From: AWTP1-13 sp050248715
GTDB taxonomy: Bacteria; Pseudomonadota; Alphaproteobacteria; Rhizobiales; Hyphomicrobiaceae
Assembly: GCA_050248715.1 (NCBI GenBank)
Contig: JBFWRV010000021.1
Span: forward strand, 21,154 to 85,153
Direction: 5' to 3'
DNA: 64,000 nucleotides
Shown here: positions 49,835 through 58,833 of the stretch, piece by piece
Layout: the number at the start of each line of letters is the position of its first letter
How positions within the stretch are numbered: the first letter of the stretch is position 1
Made by a program: the position numbers and the translations under genes
The notes under the pieces: generated by a model
What the model saw: the letters and a program-made list of their open reading frames with translations, nothing else
The model's database searches: none
What the model was told of the DNA's origin: nothing

Positions 49835-49908
49835 GAGCGGCGTTATACGTGTGGGCGGCCGACCGCGGCTAGCGCGCATTGCCGCGGGCGTCGGCGCGCC
49901 GGCCCGAT

Positions 49909-50529
49909 CTAGCGTGCCAGCTCCTTGAGTCCGCGGCGGATGAGCTTGGGCGTGTCGGCGGTCTCGCCGAGGTCCGCGAGCGCGGCAGCCACGGCCTGAG
50001 TTGCCTGCGCCGGCTGGTAGCCGAGGTTGGTTAGTGCCGAGATGGCCTCGGCCGCCGCCTCGCGCTCGGGGGCAACGGGCGCACTGCCCTTGCGCGGGCC
50101 GGCCGGGACGGCGAGGCCGGCGGCAGACAAGGCCGGCGCCTTGTCCTTGAGCTCGGCGACGATGCGCTGGGCGAGCTTCTTGCCGACGCCCGGCGTCTGC
50201 TCCACGGACGCCCAGTTCTGCAAAGCGATGGCATGACCGAGATCGGCGGGGGAGAGCGTGCCGAGCACGGCCAGCGCCACCTTCGACCCCACGCCCTGGA
50301 TTGTCTGCAGCAGGCGGAACCATGCGCGCTCGGTCTCGCTGGTGAAGCCGAACAGGCGGATGGCGTCCTCGCGGACGTGCGTCTCGATGGCGAGGCTCAC
50401 CGTGTCGCCGACGGCGAGCGTGCGCAGTGTCCGGGCGGAGGCCTGCACCTCGTAGCCGACGCCGCCGACGTCGATGATGGCGTAGCTCTCGCCGACGGCA
50501 TCCACCGTCCCTTTGAGCTTGCCGATCAT
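49909..50529 (-). CDS. ruvA: Holliday junction DNA helicase subunit RuvA
   Basis: 206 residues, standard. N-terminal OB fold MIGKLKGTVDAVGESYAIID, tandem helix-hairpin-helix motifs (LLQTIQGVGSKVALAVLGTL and ASVEQTPGVGKKLAQRIVAE), acid-pin region in domain I, and a flexible linker to domain III (AISALTNLGYQPAQATQAVA) that binds RuvB. The tetramer holds the four-way junction. It follows ruvC by 92 bp containing a CCCCTCTCC-type repeat; ruvB does not follow. Confidence 0.96.
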   Translation of the reverse strand: MIGKLKGTVDAVGESYAIIDVGGVGYEVQASARTLRTLAVGDTVSLAIETHVREDAIRLFGFTSETERAWFRLLQTIQGVGSKVALAVLGTLSPADLGHAIALQNWASVEQTPGVGKKLAQRIVAELKDKAPALSAAGLAVPAGPRKGSAPVAPEREAAAEAISALTNLGYQPAQATQAVAAALADLGETADTPKLIRRGLKELAR

Positions 50530-50621
50530 GGGGCGCCTCCCCCTCTCTCCGCCTGCGGGGAGAGGATCGGGGTGAGGGGCAGATACAGCATCCAGCTTTG
50601 CATATCCGGCCGCCCCTCTCC

Positions 50622-51170
50622 CTAACCCTCTCCCCATGCCGAAGAAGCATGAGCAGAGGGAACCCGGCGCGCCGCGATGGCGCGGGCGGTTTGACGGTGG
50701 GTGGCGTGGCAGATGGCGATGGCGAGCGCATCGGCCTCGTCGGGGCTCCCAAAACGCGCCTTCGGTAGCAGGAAGCCGACCATGGCGGCGATCTGGCGCT
50801 TCTCCCCGTGGCCGGTGCCGGTCACCGTCTTCTTGATGACATTGGGAGGGTACTCAGCGACGGTGAGGCCGCGCTGCGCCGGCGCCAGCAGCGCCATGCC
50901 GCGCGCCTGGCCGAGTTTCAGGGTGGAGCGCGCATCCTTGTTGACGAAGGTTTCCTCGACCGCGGCCTCCTGCGGCTTGAAGCCGGCAAGGACCGCCATG
51001 AGCCCCTCATACAGCTCGCGCAGGCGGTAGGCGAGGGCGGCCTCGGCGTCCGAGGTAACGAGCCCGCAGGCAATGAAGGAAAGGCGGGCGCCGTCCGCCT
51101 CGACGATGCCCCAGCCGGTGCGGCGCAGGCCCGGATCGATGCCGATGATGCGAATCGGTTGCTCGCGCAT
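50622..51170 (-). CDS. ruvC: crossover junction endodeoxyribonuclease RuvC
   Basis: 182 residues; resolves Holliday junctions. Active-site acids: Asp in IRIIGIDPGLRRTGWG, Glu in AAVEETFVNKDARSTLKLGQ, and the pair in FGSPDEADALAIAICHA. The ATG at 51170 (MREQPIRIIGID) was preferred over 51233, which reads through a REP pair. First of the ruvC-ruvA pair. Confidence 0.96.
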   Translation of the reverse strand: MREQPIRIIGIDPGLRRTGWGIVEADGARLSFIACGLVTSDAEAALAYRLRELYEGLMAVLAGFKPQEAAVEETFVNKDARSTLKLGQARGMALLAPAQRGLTVAEYPPNVIKKTVTGTGHGEKRQIAAMVGFLLPKARFGSPDEADALAIAICHATHRQTARAIAARRVPSAHASSAWGEG

Positions 51171-51197
51171 GCCGCTTGATAGCACGAGACGCGATTG

Positions 51198-51280
51198 TGG
51201 GTGTCTGATCCTCCGGGCCAGACACCGCGGCACGGCGCGACGGCTGAGCCGAGGTGCCAGACCTGGGGGTCTGACACCTC
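51198..51280. repeat. two REP-like palindromes, family A
   Basis: GGTGTCTG...CAGACACC (51200-51226) and GAGGTGCCAGACC-TGGG-GGTCTGACACCTC (51251-51280, one mismatch), in the ruvC/cyclase gap. Related to the palindrome in g10 at 9.6 kb. Confidence 0.8.
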
Positions 51281-51287
51281 GGATGCG

Positions 51288-52343
51288 TCAGTACAGCGCC
51301 ACCGGATTGCCGGGCGAGCCCGTCGCTCCCTTCATCTTCAGCGGCGACCACACGAACAGGAACTCGTAGGCCCGGTCGGCAACGAGCTGGGACAGGTCCA
51401 TGTTCTCGAGGTTCCAGATGCCGCGCCTGGTCTGCAGCTTGATGTGACACTCGAACGGCTGAGCGGTCTCGCCGCCCGCGCCCTTGCCGACGGCTTCCAC
51501 CGCCCACTGGTCCGCGCCCGTGAGGATGATCTTGCGCTCGGCCAGATACTCGCAGGCGGAGATGCCGAAGCCCGGCTCGCCGGCGTTGAAGGCTGCGGCG
51601 CGGCGCGTCTTCTCGGCCGCGTCATACGTGTCCCAGTTCCTGGGGTGCCAGATGTCGCCGTGGCCGGTGTGGAGGAACACGCAATCGCCCTCCCCGATCG
51701 GTGCGATGCCCTGACGCTTGACCATCTCCTCGACGTCCTTGGCGGTGACGATGCCGGGATCGGAGGCGCTGTTCTCCTTGGGCACGGGCAACGGCCCGCC
51801 GCGCAGGGCAACGGCGTCGAGCAGGACACCACGGCACACGAAGCCCTTGTGCGCGACATGCTCGACCCCGAGCGGACCCATACCGCCCGAGCTCACGTCC
51901 TTGTCGTGCAGAAAGCGGCCGTTGTAGTAGAACATCCCCTTGGACGTGATGACGCCGATGTGTCCCGGCCCGTCGAACTGCGTGCCGATCTGGCCGAGCT
52001 CGGTAGACACGTAATCCTCGTTGTAGACGAGCTTCTGGCCGCCAAATGGACCACCTGTCGGCCGCCCGGGAATGACCAGCTTCCAGCTGCGCGTGCCGAA
52101 GGCCGGCGCGTCGGTCGCGTAGACCTTGCCGAGCGTTGCGACCTTGCCCTGCTTCACGAGGCCGACCGCTTTGAGAACGATCTGCGGCGTCGTGCGGTTC
52201 ACTGCGCCGGCCTTGTCGTCCGGGCCCCACTCGGTTGGCGCCCATTTCTCGTTGATAGGGGTGTCATTGACGTCCTGTGCAACGGCGGCACCGCACGCAA
52301 TCGTCACGCCGGCGGCCACGGCGAATTGCAAGAGAGACCTCAT
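51288..52343 (-). CDS. secreted cyclase family protein
   Basis: 351 residues from the ATG at 52343 (GGAGGAAACC upstream). Signal peptide MRSLLQFAVAAGVTIACGAA, cleavage near AVA-Q. The cyclase metal site is a variant: IGTQFDGPGHIG instead of HxGTHxDxPxH, as in the longer subfamily whose members hydrolyse other substrates. FLHTGHGDIWHPRNWDTYDA, FGISACEYLAERKIILTGAD and the C-terminal LKMKGATGSPGNPVALY are conserved. Function in the periplasm not defined. Stop lies next to the ruvC REPs. Confidence 0.88.
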   Translation of the reverse strand: MRSLLQFAVAAGVTIACGAAVAQDVNDTPINEKWAPTEWGPDDKAGAVNRTTPQIVLKAVGLVKQGKVATLGKVYATDAPAFGTRSWKLVIPGRPTGGPFGGQKLVYNEDYVSTELGQIGTQFDGPGHIGVITSKGMFYYNGRFLHDKDVSSGGMGPLGVEHVAHKGFVCRGVLLDAVALRGGPLPVPKENSASDPGIVTAKDVEEMVKRQGIAPIGEGDCVFLHTGHGDIWHPRNWDTYDAAEKTRRAAAFNAGEPGFGISACEYLAERKIILTGADQWAVEAVGKGAGGETAQPFECHIKLQTRRGIWNLENMDLSQLVADRAYEFLFVWSPLKMKGATGSPGNPVALY

Positions 52344-52510
52344 GGTTTCCTCCAATCCCATCGCGCTGCATTTTCTTGAGTGTCGGCAGCGTACCACGCA
52401 GTTGGGCAGGAAGACGGCAGAACTTCAGTCGCCGACGCAATGGATCAGCTCCCTTCGCCTCGGGGCCTGACGCCAACGGCAACGGATATCACGAAGGGGT
52501 CTGAGCCCGT

Positions 52511-53260
52511 TCAGGCCGCTGTGAGGCGGGCCAGCACCGCGTCGGAGACCTCGAAGTTGGAATAGACGTTCTGCACGTCGTCGTCGTCTTCCAGGCCGGC
52601 GATCAGCTTGAGGATGGAGGCCGCCCTCTCCTCGTCGACGGCGGTCGTCTGTGTGGGCCTCCACAGCGCTTTCACGGACGTCGGCTCGCCGAGCTTGGCC
52701 TCGAGCGCCGAAGATACGGAGCCCAGCGCCTCGAAGGAGCAGGTCACCAAGTGTCCGCCGGCGTCCGACTGGGCGTCGTCGGCGCCGGTCTCGATGGCCG
52801 CTTCAAGCACGCTGTCGGCGGAGGCGGCCGCCGACGGATAAAGTATCTCGCCGACATGGGTGAACATGTGCGCGACGGAGCCAGTCGCACCGAGATTGCC
52901 CCCATGCTTGGTGAAGACGGCGCGCACCGCGCCGCCCGTGCGGTTGCGGTTGTTGGTGAGCGCCTCGGCAATGATGGCGACACCACCAGGTCCATAGCCC
53001 TCGTAGCGGATCGCCTCGTAGCTCTCGGTGTCGGCACCCGAGGCTTTCTTGATGGCGCGCTCGATGTTGTCCTTGGGCATATTCTCGGACCGCGCCGCCT
53101 GGATGGCCAGGCGCAGCCGCGGGTTCATGGCCGGATCGGCAAGGCCGGTCTTGGCTGCCACCGTGATCTCGCGCGCGAGCTTGGCGAATATCTTCGATCG
53201 GGCCGCGTCCTGGCGGCCCTTGCGGTGCATGATGTTCTTGAATTGCGAATGGCCGGCCAT
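52511..53260 (-). CDS. YebC/PmpR family transcriptional/translational regulator
   Basis: 249 residues, typical. MAGHSQFKNIMHRKGRQDAA, ARSENMPKDNIERAIKKASG and the GGNLGATGSVAHMF signature are all present. YebC proteins bind DNA near ruv genes in some bacteria, and recent work links others to ribosome stalling relief at prolines. Commonly upstream of ruvC; here a cyclase gene lies between. Confidence 0.95.
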   Translation of the reverse strand: MAGHSQFKNIMHRKGRQDAARSKIFAKLAREITVAAKTGLADPAMNPRLRLAIQAARSENMPKDNIERAIKKASGADTESYEAIRYEGYGPGGVAIIAEALTNNRNRTGGAVRAVFTKHGGNLGATGSVAHMFTHVGEILYPSAAASADSVLEAAIETGADDAQSDAGGHLVTCSFEALGSVSSALEAKLGEPTSVKALWRPTQTTAVDEERAASILKLIAGLEDDDDVQNVYSNFEVSDAVLARLTAA

Positions 53261-53370
53261 GCGATGTCCCGTTGCTGCAGTCGAGGCGGACTCGGCATGC
53301 TTATAGATGCGCGGCCGGTGCAAATCCACAAGGGCGCCGCCCGGTTCGCGGGAGCGGGGCGGCGCGCTCG

Positions 53371-53640
53371 CTACTCGATCACACGCAGCGGCTTGCCGAC
53401 CGAGACCGACTCGACCTTGGGGTCCGCTTCCAGCCGCTCGAGCTCCCGCCGGGGCGCCTCGGCGGTGAACAGGTAGGCGTCGATCGATGCCCTCACCGTG
53501 ATGCCATCCGGGACGTAGTCGGCCTCGTTCACCTTGATGATGAGCTCCAGCATCTCGTCGCCCTCGGCCAGCTTGGACGCGATGCGGTCGGTGCCCTGGA
53601 TCTTCGAGGTCCGCTCCGCACCGAGCTTGAATTTCGCCAT
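53371..53640 (-). CDS. small protein resembling a subtilase propeptide; possible protease inhibitor
   Basis: 89 residues, soluble, no signal. LELIIKVNEADYVPDGITVR, then ASIDAYLFTAEAPRRELERL and EADPKVESVSVGKPLRVIE. Secondary-structure order and several positions match the N-terminal region (about residues 38-105) of the subtilase encoded immediately upstream (53766-55664): both have a leading hydrophobic strand with I-x-KV, a helix ending ..ELERL or VEQV, and a final V-SV...PL. It may be a free inhibitor or chaperone for that protease, like I9-type inhibitors. This is inference; family not recognised with certainty. Confidence 0.55.
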   Translation of the reverse strand: MAKFKLGAERTSKIQGTDRIASKLAEGDEMLELIIKVNEADYVPDGITVRASIDAYLFTAEAPRRELERLEADPKVESVSVGKPLRVIE

Positions 53641-53765
53641 GAGCTACTCCTTTTTCGCGGTAGGGCACGGCAGCGTGGATACCAATAGCATATGGGCGCA
53701 GGCCGGTCGCGTTACCAGCCTGCCTTGGCCTTGGCGGCCTTTCTCCGAACGGAGCTCGCGTCCCG

Positions 53766-55664
53766 TCAGGCCGGGACACGCTTCTTGCTTCGGCGCTTTC
53801 GCGGCGCTTTTGCCTTGGGCATGGCGACGCCAACCATGGCTACAGCCACAGGCGCAGGGCCGGGCGCCATCTGGATGACCGCATCGACGGCGGCGTTGGC
53901 GCTAATGCGGCCATTGCCATAGCGCGGGTCCCATTGCCCCGCGGGCGTGGGCGGGGACGATCTCGCCGCGCCGATCAGAATGGCCCTCGTCTGGGAGCTC
54001 GAAAGAGCGATCCCGCGCCTGCGCGCCTCGCCGAACACCAGGGCAACGATGCCGGCTACCGCCGGCGACGCCATGCTGGTCCCCGATTTGGGCACCACGC
54101 CGGTTCGGGTCCGCGAATGCGCCGCCAGCACCCCGTGCCCCGGCGCGGAAATCTCCGGCTTCTGCCGCCGATCGCGAGTGGGGCCGCTGCTCGAAAAAAA
54201 CGAGATCGGCTTCGACGACTTCTTTGCGTCGTAGGAGCCCACCACGATAGACTCCCGCCCGCATGAAATCGATCCGATGGTGTGTGTGTTGTCGTGGGGC
54301 GGCGCAAATCTGCTGGGCATCAGGTTGTCGCGCTCGATCCACGCGTGGAAATCCCCCGCGCTGATCGTCCTGGCCAACAAGCGTACGGTCCATACCCCCG
54401 AAGGCGCCGTCGGGTCCAGGTAGATCCCGATCATGTTGTCGCCATTGTTGGGATCGCCCAGCCGATTTGCCGCAAACACTGTCAAGCGGTTGGCTGTCTC
54501 CACCGACCCGTTTTGTCCCGGCTCGATGATACCGAGCGAAGTGCCGTCGGGCTGGACCAGCTCGAGCGCAAACTGATCGCTGCCCGCGCACCACAGCTCG
54601 AATTCATTCTGGCTCCGATCGTTCGGCGGAATCTCCCAGACGAGGTCGACCTGCCCGCCCGGCGTCACCCTGCCTGTGGCGTGAATGCCGTCGTCGAAGG
54701 AGTTGGAGGCGGCGATGACGACGGCCCTATTGGGCGCGCTGCGCACGGCACGATCAATGCCCTCTTCAACGAGAGTCGAGCCGTCGTGCGGGCCCCCGTT
54801 GGTCCCGAGGCTGATATTGATGACGCACGGCCTGTCGCCCGCCTTGTCAAGGATGTACCGCACGGCCTCAAGAAGACGAGTGGAGTCGCCAAACCGCGAT
54901 CCCACGACGTCGGGCCCGCTGAAGGGGATGTCCGCATGGGAGACGTCGACGAAAATCAGATCCGCTTGCGGGGCCATGCCCGCAACGCCCGACCCTCGCC
55001 CATTGCCGGCAGCGATGTCCATGACATGCGTGCCGTGGGTTCCCCGCTGAAATGGGGTGTCGGGCGCGGGGCCATAGCCGAGAGCGCCATAGGGATCGGC
55101 TTGCGTCAAGGCCGCGTTGATGTCGGCCGCAGTAAACTCCTTGCCGTAGCTGAACGGGCTGGTCGGAGTCGTGGCGCCGCCCTGGTGCCAAATGGACAGA
55201 AGCCGGGTCTTGCCGCCGGCCCCACGAAAGTTCTCATGCGCAAAGTCGCAGCCATAGTCGATGATGCCGACGACCACATCGGCACCGCCGTTCGACAGCG
55301 TGCCCTGCGGAAGCTTGTCGGGGCGGGCAAGGGTTTCGAGCGTGGAATCTGCGAGCGCCGGCTTGAGAGGCTGTGCGGCCTTGAGGCTGACCACGAACTC
55401 CTTCTTCCGCACCTGCTCGACGCGCGAGACCGGAATACGGCCGGTCACCACGTAGGTTTCGTCCTCCTTGTCTCCCAGGACCGCGCCAATCTTTACCTCG
55501 CTCAGCTCCTCCCAGGCCTTGAGGTTCGTAACCTTGGCGATGACGGCTATCTCGCTGGGTTCTGTCGATACCGTTGCGGCCTCTGCTATCCCGAAATGCC
55601 GGCGCGCGATGGCGTACTGAAGCCTGGGGTCCATCTGTTGATCAATCTTCGTGTGAATCATCAT
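53766..55664 (-). CDS. S8 family serine protease (subtilase)
   Basis: 632 residues. Residues 1-125 look like a propeptide-type domain. Catalytic triad: Asp in VVVGIIDYGCDFAHENF (about 137), His in RGTHGTHVMDIAAGN (about 214), Ser in SGTSMASPAVAGIVAL (about 552). Between His and Ser there is a ~170-residue beta-sandwich-like insert (EFELWCAGSDQFALELVQPD). The last 30 residues are basic. No signal peptide is seen, so it may act in the cytoplasm or be exported unconventionally. A short propeptide-like gene follows 125 bp downstream. Confidence 0.92.
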   Translation of the reverse strand: MMIHTKIDQQMDPRLQYAIARRHFGIAEAATVSTEPSEIAVIAKVTNLKAWEELSEVKIGAVLGDKEDETYVVTGRIPVSRVEQVRKKEFVVSLKAAQPLKPALADSTLETLARPDKLPQGTLSNGGADVVVGIIDYGCDFAHENFRGAGGKTRLLSIWHQGGATTPTSPFSYGKEFTAADINAALTQADPYGALGYGPAPDTPFQRGTHGTHVMDIAAGNGRGSGVAGMAPQADLIFVDVSHADIPFSGPDVVGSRFGDSTRLLEAVRYILDKAGDRPCVINISLGTNGGPHDGSTLVEEGIDRAVRSAPNRAVVIAASNSFDDGIHATGRVTPGGQVDLVWEIPPNDRSQNEFELWCAGSDQFALELVQPDGTSLGIIEPGQNGSVETANRLTVFAANRLGDPNNGDNMIGIYLDPTAPSGVWTVRLLARTISAGDFHAWIERDNLMPSRFAPPHDNTHTIGSISCGRESIVVGSYDAKKSSKPISFFSSSGPTRDRRQKPEISAPGHGVLAAHSRTRTGVVPKSGTSMASPAVAGIVALVFGEARRRGIALSSSQTRAILIGAARSSPPTPAGQWDPRYGNGRISANAAVDAVIQMAPGPAPVAVAMVGVAMPKAKAPRKRRSKKRVPA

Positions 55665-55860
55665 CTGAAAACATCCTAGAGAGACAATAAACTGCACACA
55701 GAGCGGACATTGTCGTGCCAGGCAAACGGTTTGTCCAGGTGGACGCCCAGCTGCGCGATCGCGATGCCGCAAGCGTCATGGCTTGGACGGGTCGCGAGCG
55801 GGGCGGCAAACCAAGATGCGCCCACCGCAAATGCCTTGCTTTCGTCAATGTGAGACCTTA

Positions 55861-55877
55861 TGTAAATACTATTTACA
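55861..55877. promoter_or_regulatory. perfect 17-bp palindrome, operator candidate
   Basis: TGTAAATACTATTTACA (8-1-8), AT-rich in a GC-rich context, 15 bp upstream of the DUF2306 start. Typical of a dimeric repressor site (TetR/GntR/MarR size). No regulator gene is adjacent. Confidence 0.65.
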
Positions 55878-55891
55878 TCGAGATTCGGACC

Positions 55892-56290
55892 ATGGACCCA
55901 ACTCCCCTGAGCAACGCCTCGCTGCCCATCCAGATTCATGCCTATGCAGCGCTGGGCGCCTTCGTGCTTGGCGCCGTCCAGCTTTGGGGAGTGAAGGGCA
56001 CCACGCAGCATCGCGCGCTCGGCTATGCCTGGGTGGGGTTGATGCTGGTCGTCGCCATCACATCATTCTGGATCCATGACATCCGCCTGTGGGGCCCATG
56101 GAGCCCCATCCACCTACTGTCGATCCTGGTGCTGGGGATGCTGCCGCTCGGCTTGTGGTACGCGCGCGGCCATAGGGTGCGAGGCCACCGCTTGACGATG
56201 ACCGGCCTCTTCCTTGGCGCGCTCGTGATTGCCGGTCTGTTTACGTTCGTGCCAGGGCGGATCATGCACAAGGTCGTGTTCGGCGGCTGA
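55892..56290 (+). CDS. DUF2306 membrane protein
   Basis: 132 residues with four hydrophobic segments (IQIHAYAALGAFVLGAVQLW, ALGYAWVGLMLVVAITSFWI, HLLSILVLGMLPLGLWYARG, GLFLGALVIAGLFTFVPGRI). HAYAA near the N-terminus, H-R-xxGY and H-L... conserved His positions are as in the family. Function unknown. The ATG at 55892 follows the 17-bp palindrome closely, which suggests repressor control; no clear ribosome site. Confidence 0.88.
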   Translation: MDPTPLSNASLPIQIHAYAALGAFVLGAVQLWGVKGTTQHRALGYAWVGLMLVVAITSFWIHDIRLWGPWSPIHLLSILVLGMLPLGLWYARGHRVRGHRLTMTGLFLGALVIAGLFTFVPGRIMHKVVFGG

Positions 56291-56384
56291 GGCGAGATCT
56301 GCCCGTCCAAGCATGCAGCCCTGGCCTGGCATCGCGCTTGCTCCTGCATCTGCGCGCCACACGATGTGCGCCGAAGGAGGACAA

Positions 56385-57563
56385 ATGCGCGCCACGCTGA
56401 GACAAGCAGCCCTCAACCTCGTCCTGTGTGCGGGGTCGGTGCTCGCCTGCCTCGCTTTCATGGAATTTGTGGTGTTCGGGCTCGTGCTGGAGCCCGACGA
56501 CGTCCTGCCGAACGTGTCGGTCAACAACGTGGTGCGCTACATGCCGAACAGGCACGCCACATTCCGCCATCCTGACGGGACGCAGACGCTGGCAACCATC
56601 AATGCCGAGGGCTGGAATTCGACCAGTCCCGGCTACCAGGTCGAAAAAACGCCGGGGGTGCTGCGCATTGCCGTGGTGGGCGATTCCTATGTGCACGGCA
56701 GCTTCGTCAACGTCGGCGAGGGCTTCCCCGAGGTGGTCAAGCGTGAGCTGAATGCGGCCGGCGTGCGCGCGGAGGTATTGCGCTTCGGCATGGATGGCGC
56801 GCCGATGAGCCAGTACCTGCACATGCTGCGTCGGGAGGTGGCTCCCTACAAGCCCGACCTCGTTCTCGTGCAGCTCATCCACAACGACTTCGACGAGAGC
56901 TACCGCTTCCTCAAGACGCGCTATGCATCAAGCTTCCTCAAGGTCGGCACGGATGCCGATGGCAAGCCGGTCGAGATCGCGCCCGCCGACTTCAAGGGAG
57001 GATCGGCCGACATACTGCGCCGGTCCAACACCTTTCGCTATCTCTACTACGAGACCAATGCCTACCTGAAGCTCAAGAGCCTGATCAGCCGCTACTGGTG
57101 GGGCGGCACCGAGGAGTACACACCCGAGCTCATCTCCTCCGCCGTCGACATCCGCAACATCGCCGACATGGAGAAGAATCGCTTCTTTGCACGCTACGTG
57201 CTGGAGCAGACGCAGACGCTGGCGAGGGAGGAGGGCTTCAAGCTGGCCTTCGCCATGGACGGCGTGCGCGAGGCCGTCTATGCGGCCAGGCCGCCCGAGA
57301 GCTACGAGGTGGGCAAGCTCAACATCATCGCGCGCGAACTGACGGGTGAGCTCGACCTGCCGTTCCTGGACCTGCAGAAGACGTTCGCCGACGACTACGC
57401 GCGCCGGGGAGAGCGCTTCGAGTTCAGCTACGACTGGCACTGGAATAAGCTCGGCAACGAACTCGTCGGCAAGGCCATCGTGCGCATGCTGCTCGGCGAT
57501 CCGCGCTTGCTTGGGCCAACGGCTGGGCGAAGCGCGGCACAGGCGCCTCCGCACAAGGGTTGA
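56385..57563 (+). CDS. membrane-anchored SGNH-hydrolase-like protein
   Basis: 392 residues; perfect AAGGAGGACAA ribosome site before the ATG. N-terminal signal anchor (ALNLVLCAGSVLACLAFMEF), then the SGNH pattern: GDSY in LRIAVVGDSYVHGSFVNVGE (block I), Gly/Asn in VLVQLIHNDFDESYRF (block III, H-N-D) and Asp-x-x-His in FSYDWHWNKLGNELVGKA (block V). Likely an acyl-transferase or esterase acting on an envelope polysaccharide. Catalytic residues appear complete. Cytoplasmic membrane, domain in the periplasm. Confidence 0.82.
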   Translation: MRATLRQAALNLVLCAGSVLACLAFMEFVVFGLVLEPDDVLPNVSVNNVVRYMPNRHATFRHPDGTQTLATINAEGWNSTSPGYQVEKTPGVLRIAVVGDSYVHGSFVNVGEGFPEVVKRELNAAGVRAEVLRFGMDGAPMSQYLHMLRREVAPYKPDLVLVQLIHNDFDESYRFLKTRYASSFLKVGTDADGKPVEIAPADFKGGSADILRRSNTFRYLYYETNAYLKLKSLISRYWWGGTEEYTPELISSAVDIRNIADMEKNRFFARYVLEQTQTLAREEGFKLAFAMDGVREAVYAARPPESYEVGKLNIIARELTGELDLPFLDLQKTFADDYARRGERFEFSYDWHWNKLGNELVGKAIVRMLLGDPRLLGPTAGRSAAQAPPHKG

Positions 57564-57596
57564 AGGGAGGCCAGTGAGGCCGTCTGCCCGTCACGT

Positions 57597-57734
57597 CGTG
57601 GTGGTGGCGTCGGCGCCGGCGGGGCGAGGAAGAGCCGGCGAATGTCGGGGTAGCGCTGGCGGATGGCGCGCTCAAGATCGGCGACGATGTGCTCGACGCT
57701 GGCGGCGGTGACGGCGCGGCGGCGAGAGTGACCC
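57597..57734 (-). pseudogene. C-terminal fragment of a cation diffusion facilitator-like gene
   Basis: One frame reads VTAASVEHIVADLERAIRQR then YPDIRRLFLAP, the typical end of CDF cation transporters (helix then strand in the cytoplasmic domain). There is no start and no membrane part. Immediately to the right lies a family E REP (57736), which seems to mark the breakpoint. Interpreted as a gene remnant. Confidence 0.4.
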
Positions 57735-57735
57735 G

Positions 57736-57906
57736 TCCTTCGACCAGCTCAGGACGATGACGCGCGTGACACAGACCTGGCTCCAACCCCGTGTCGAGCC
57801 TGTCGAGGCACGGCTGTCGGCCGTGACCGTCCTTCGACCAGCTCAGGACGGTGACACGTGCGCGGCAGAGCCGGGTCCAACTCCGTGCTGAGCCAGGCGA
57901 AGCACG
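57736..57906. repeat. REP-like repeats, family E and relatives
   Basis: Two GTCCTTCGACCAGCTCAGGACG palindromes (57736-57757, 57828-57850) alternating with GTGTCGAGCCTGTCGAGGCACGG and CCGTGCTGAGCCAGGCGAAGCACGG units. Confidence 0.75.
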
Positions 57907-57930
57907 GTGGGGGCAAGCCCGTGGCTGGGT

Positions 57931-58833
57931 TCACGTCGCAGCCGAGCGGCGGCGCGTCAGCCAGCCGGGCAGGCGGCCGTCGATGACGATAAGGCCCGAG
58001 GCGATGACGAGCGCGCCGGCCATCTGGTGTGGCGCCAGGCTCTCGCCGAGCACAAGCGTGCCGAGCGCCGTCGCGGAGACGGGAATGAGCAGCGTCACCA
58101 GCATGACGTTGGTGGGCCCGGCCGAGGCGCTGATGCGGAAGAAGACGATATAGGCGAGCGCGGTGGAGACGGCCGCGAGGCCAAGCACCGCGAGCAGGGT
58201 CACCGGGCCCGGCACGGGGAGCGCCCAGAACCCATCGACCAAGGCGGCCATGGGCAGGACGACAACGGCCGAGCACCCAAGCTGTCCGGCGGCGGTGACC
58301 AGCGGCGGCGTGTCCTTGAAGCGGCGCATCGGCAGGGTGGCGAGCGCGTAGGAGAGTGCGCCGCCAAGCACGCACAGCATGCCGACTGTGCTCGACGCGT
58401 TGGCCTGGAGCGCATCGGGACCCATCAGCACGGCGACCCCGGCGAGGCCGATGAGAACGCCGGCGAGCTTGGACGCGGTCAACGCCTCACCTACGAGCGC
58501 GCGCGCCGCCAGCAGCGTGAAGAGTGGTGTCGTGGCGTTGAGCACGGAGACGAGGCCGCTGACGATTCTGGTCTGGCCGTGGACGATGAGAGTGAAGGGG
58601 AGCACATTGTTGAGCAGCGCCAGCACGACGAACGGCCGCCAAGCCGAGAAACTACGCGGCAGCGGCAAGTGGAGTGCGCGGACGACGGCAAACAGCAGGG
58701 CCGCAGCCAGGCCCGTGCGGGCGAGCACGAGCGTAAAGGGCGGGATCTCGTGTACGGCGACGGCGACGAAGAAGAACGATCCGCCCCATAGCACGGAGAG
58801 AAGAACGAGCAGAAGCCAGTCGGTCGCGCGCAT
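57931..58833 (-). CDS. DMT (EamA) family transporter
   Basis: 300 residues with ten hydrophobic segments in two EamA repeats. The first starts WLLLVLLSVLWGGSFFFVAV, the second at GMLCVLGGALSYALATLPMR. Conserved ARTGLAAALL and VLNATTPLFTLLAAR motifs are present. Exports amino acids or metabolites; substrate unknown. The ATG at 58833 begins the first helix; the longer frame has a poor leader. Confidence 0.92.
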   Translation of the reverse strand: MRATDWLLLVLLSVLWGGSFFFVAVAVHEIPPFTLVLARTGLAAALLFAVVRALHLPLPRSFSAWRPFVVLALLNNVLPFTLIVHGQTRIVSGLVSVLNATTPLFTLLAARALVGEALTASKLAGVLIGLAGVAVLMGPDALQANASSTVGMLCVLGGALSYALATLPMRRFKDTPPLVTAAGQLGCSAVVVLPMAALVDGFWALPVPGPVTLLAVLGLAAVSTALAYIVFFRISASAGPTNVMLVTLLIPVSATALGTLVLGESLAPHQMAGALVIASGLIVIDGRLPGWLTRRRSAAT

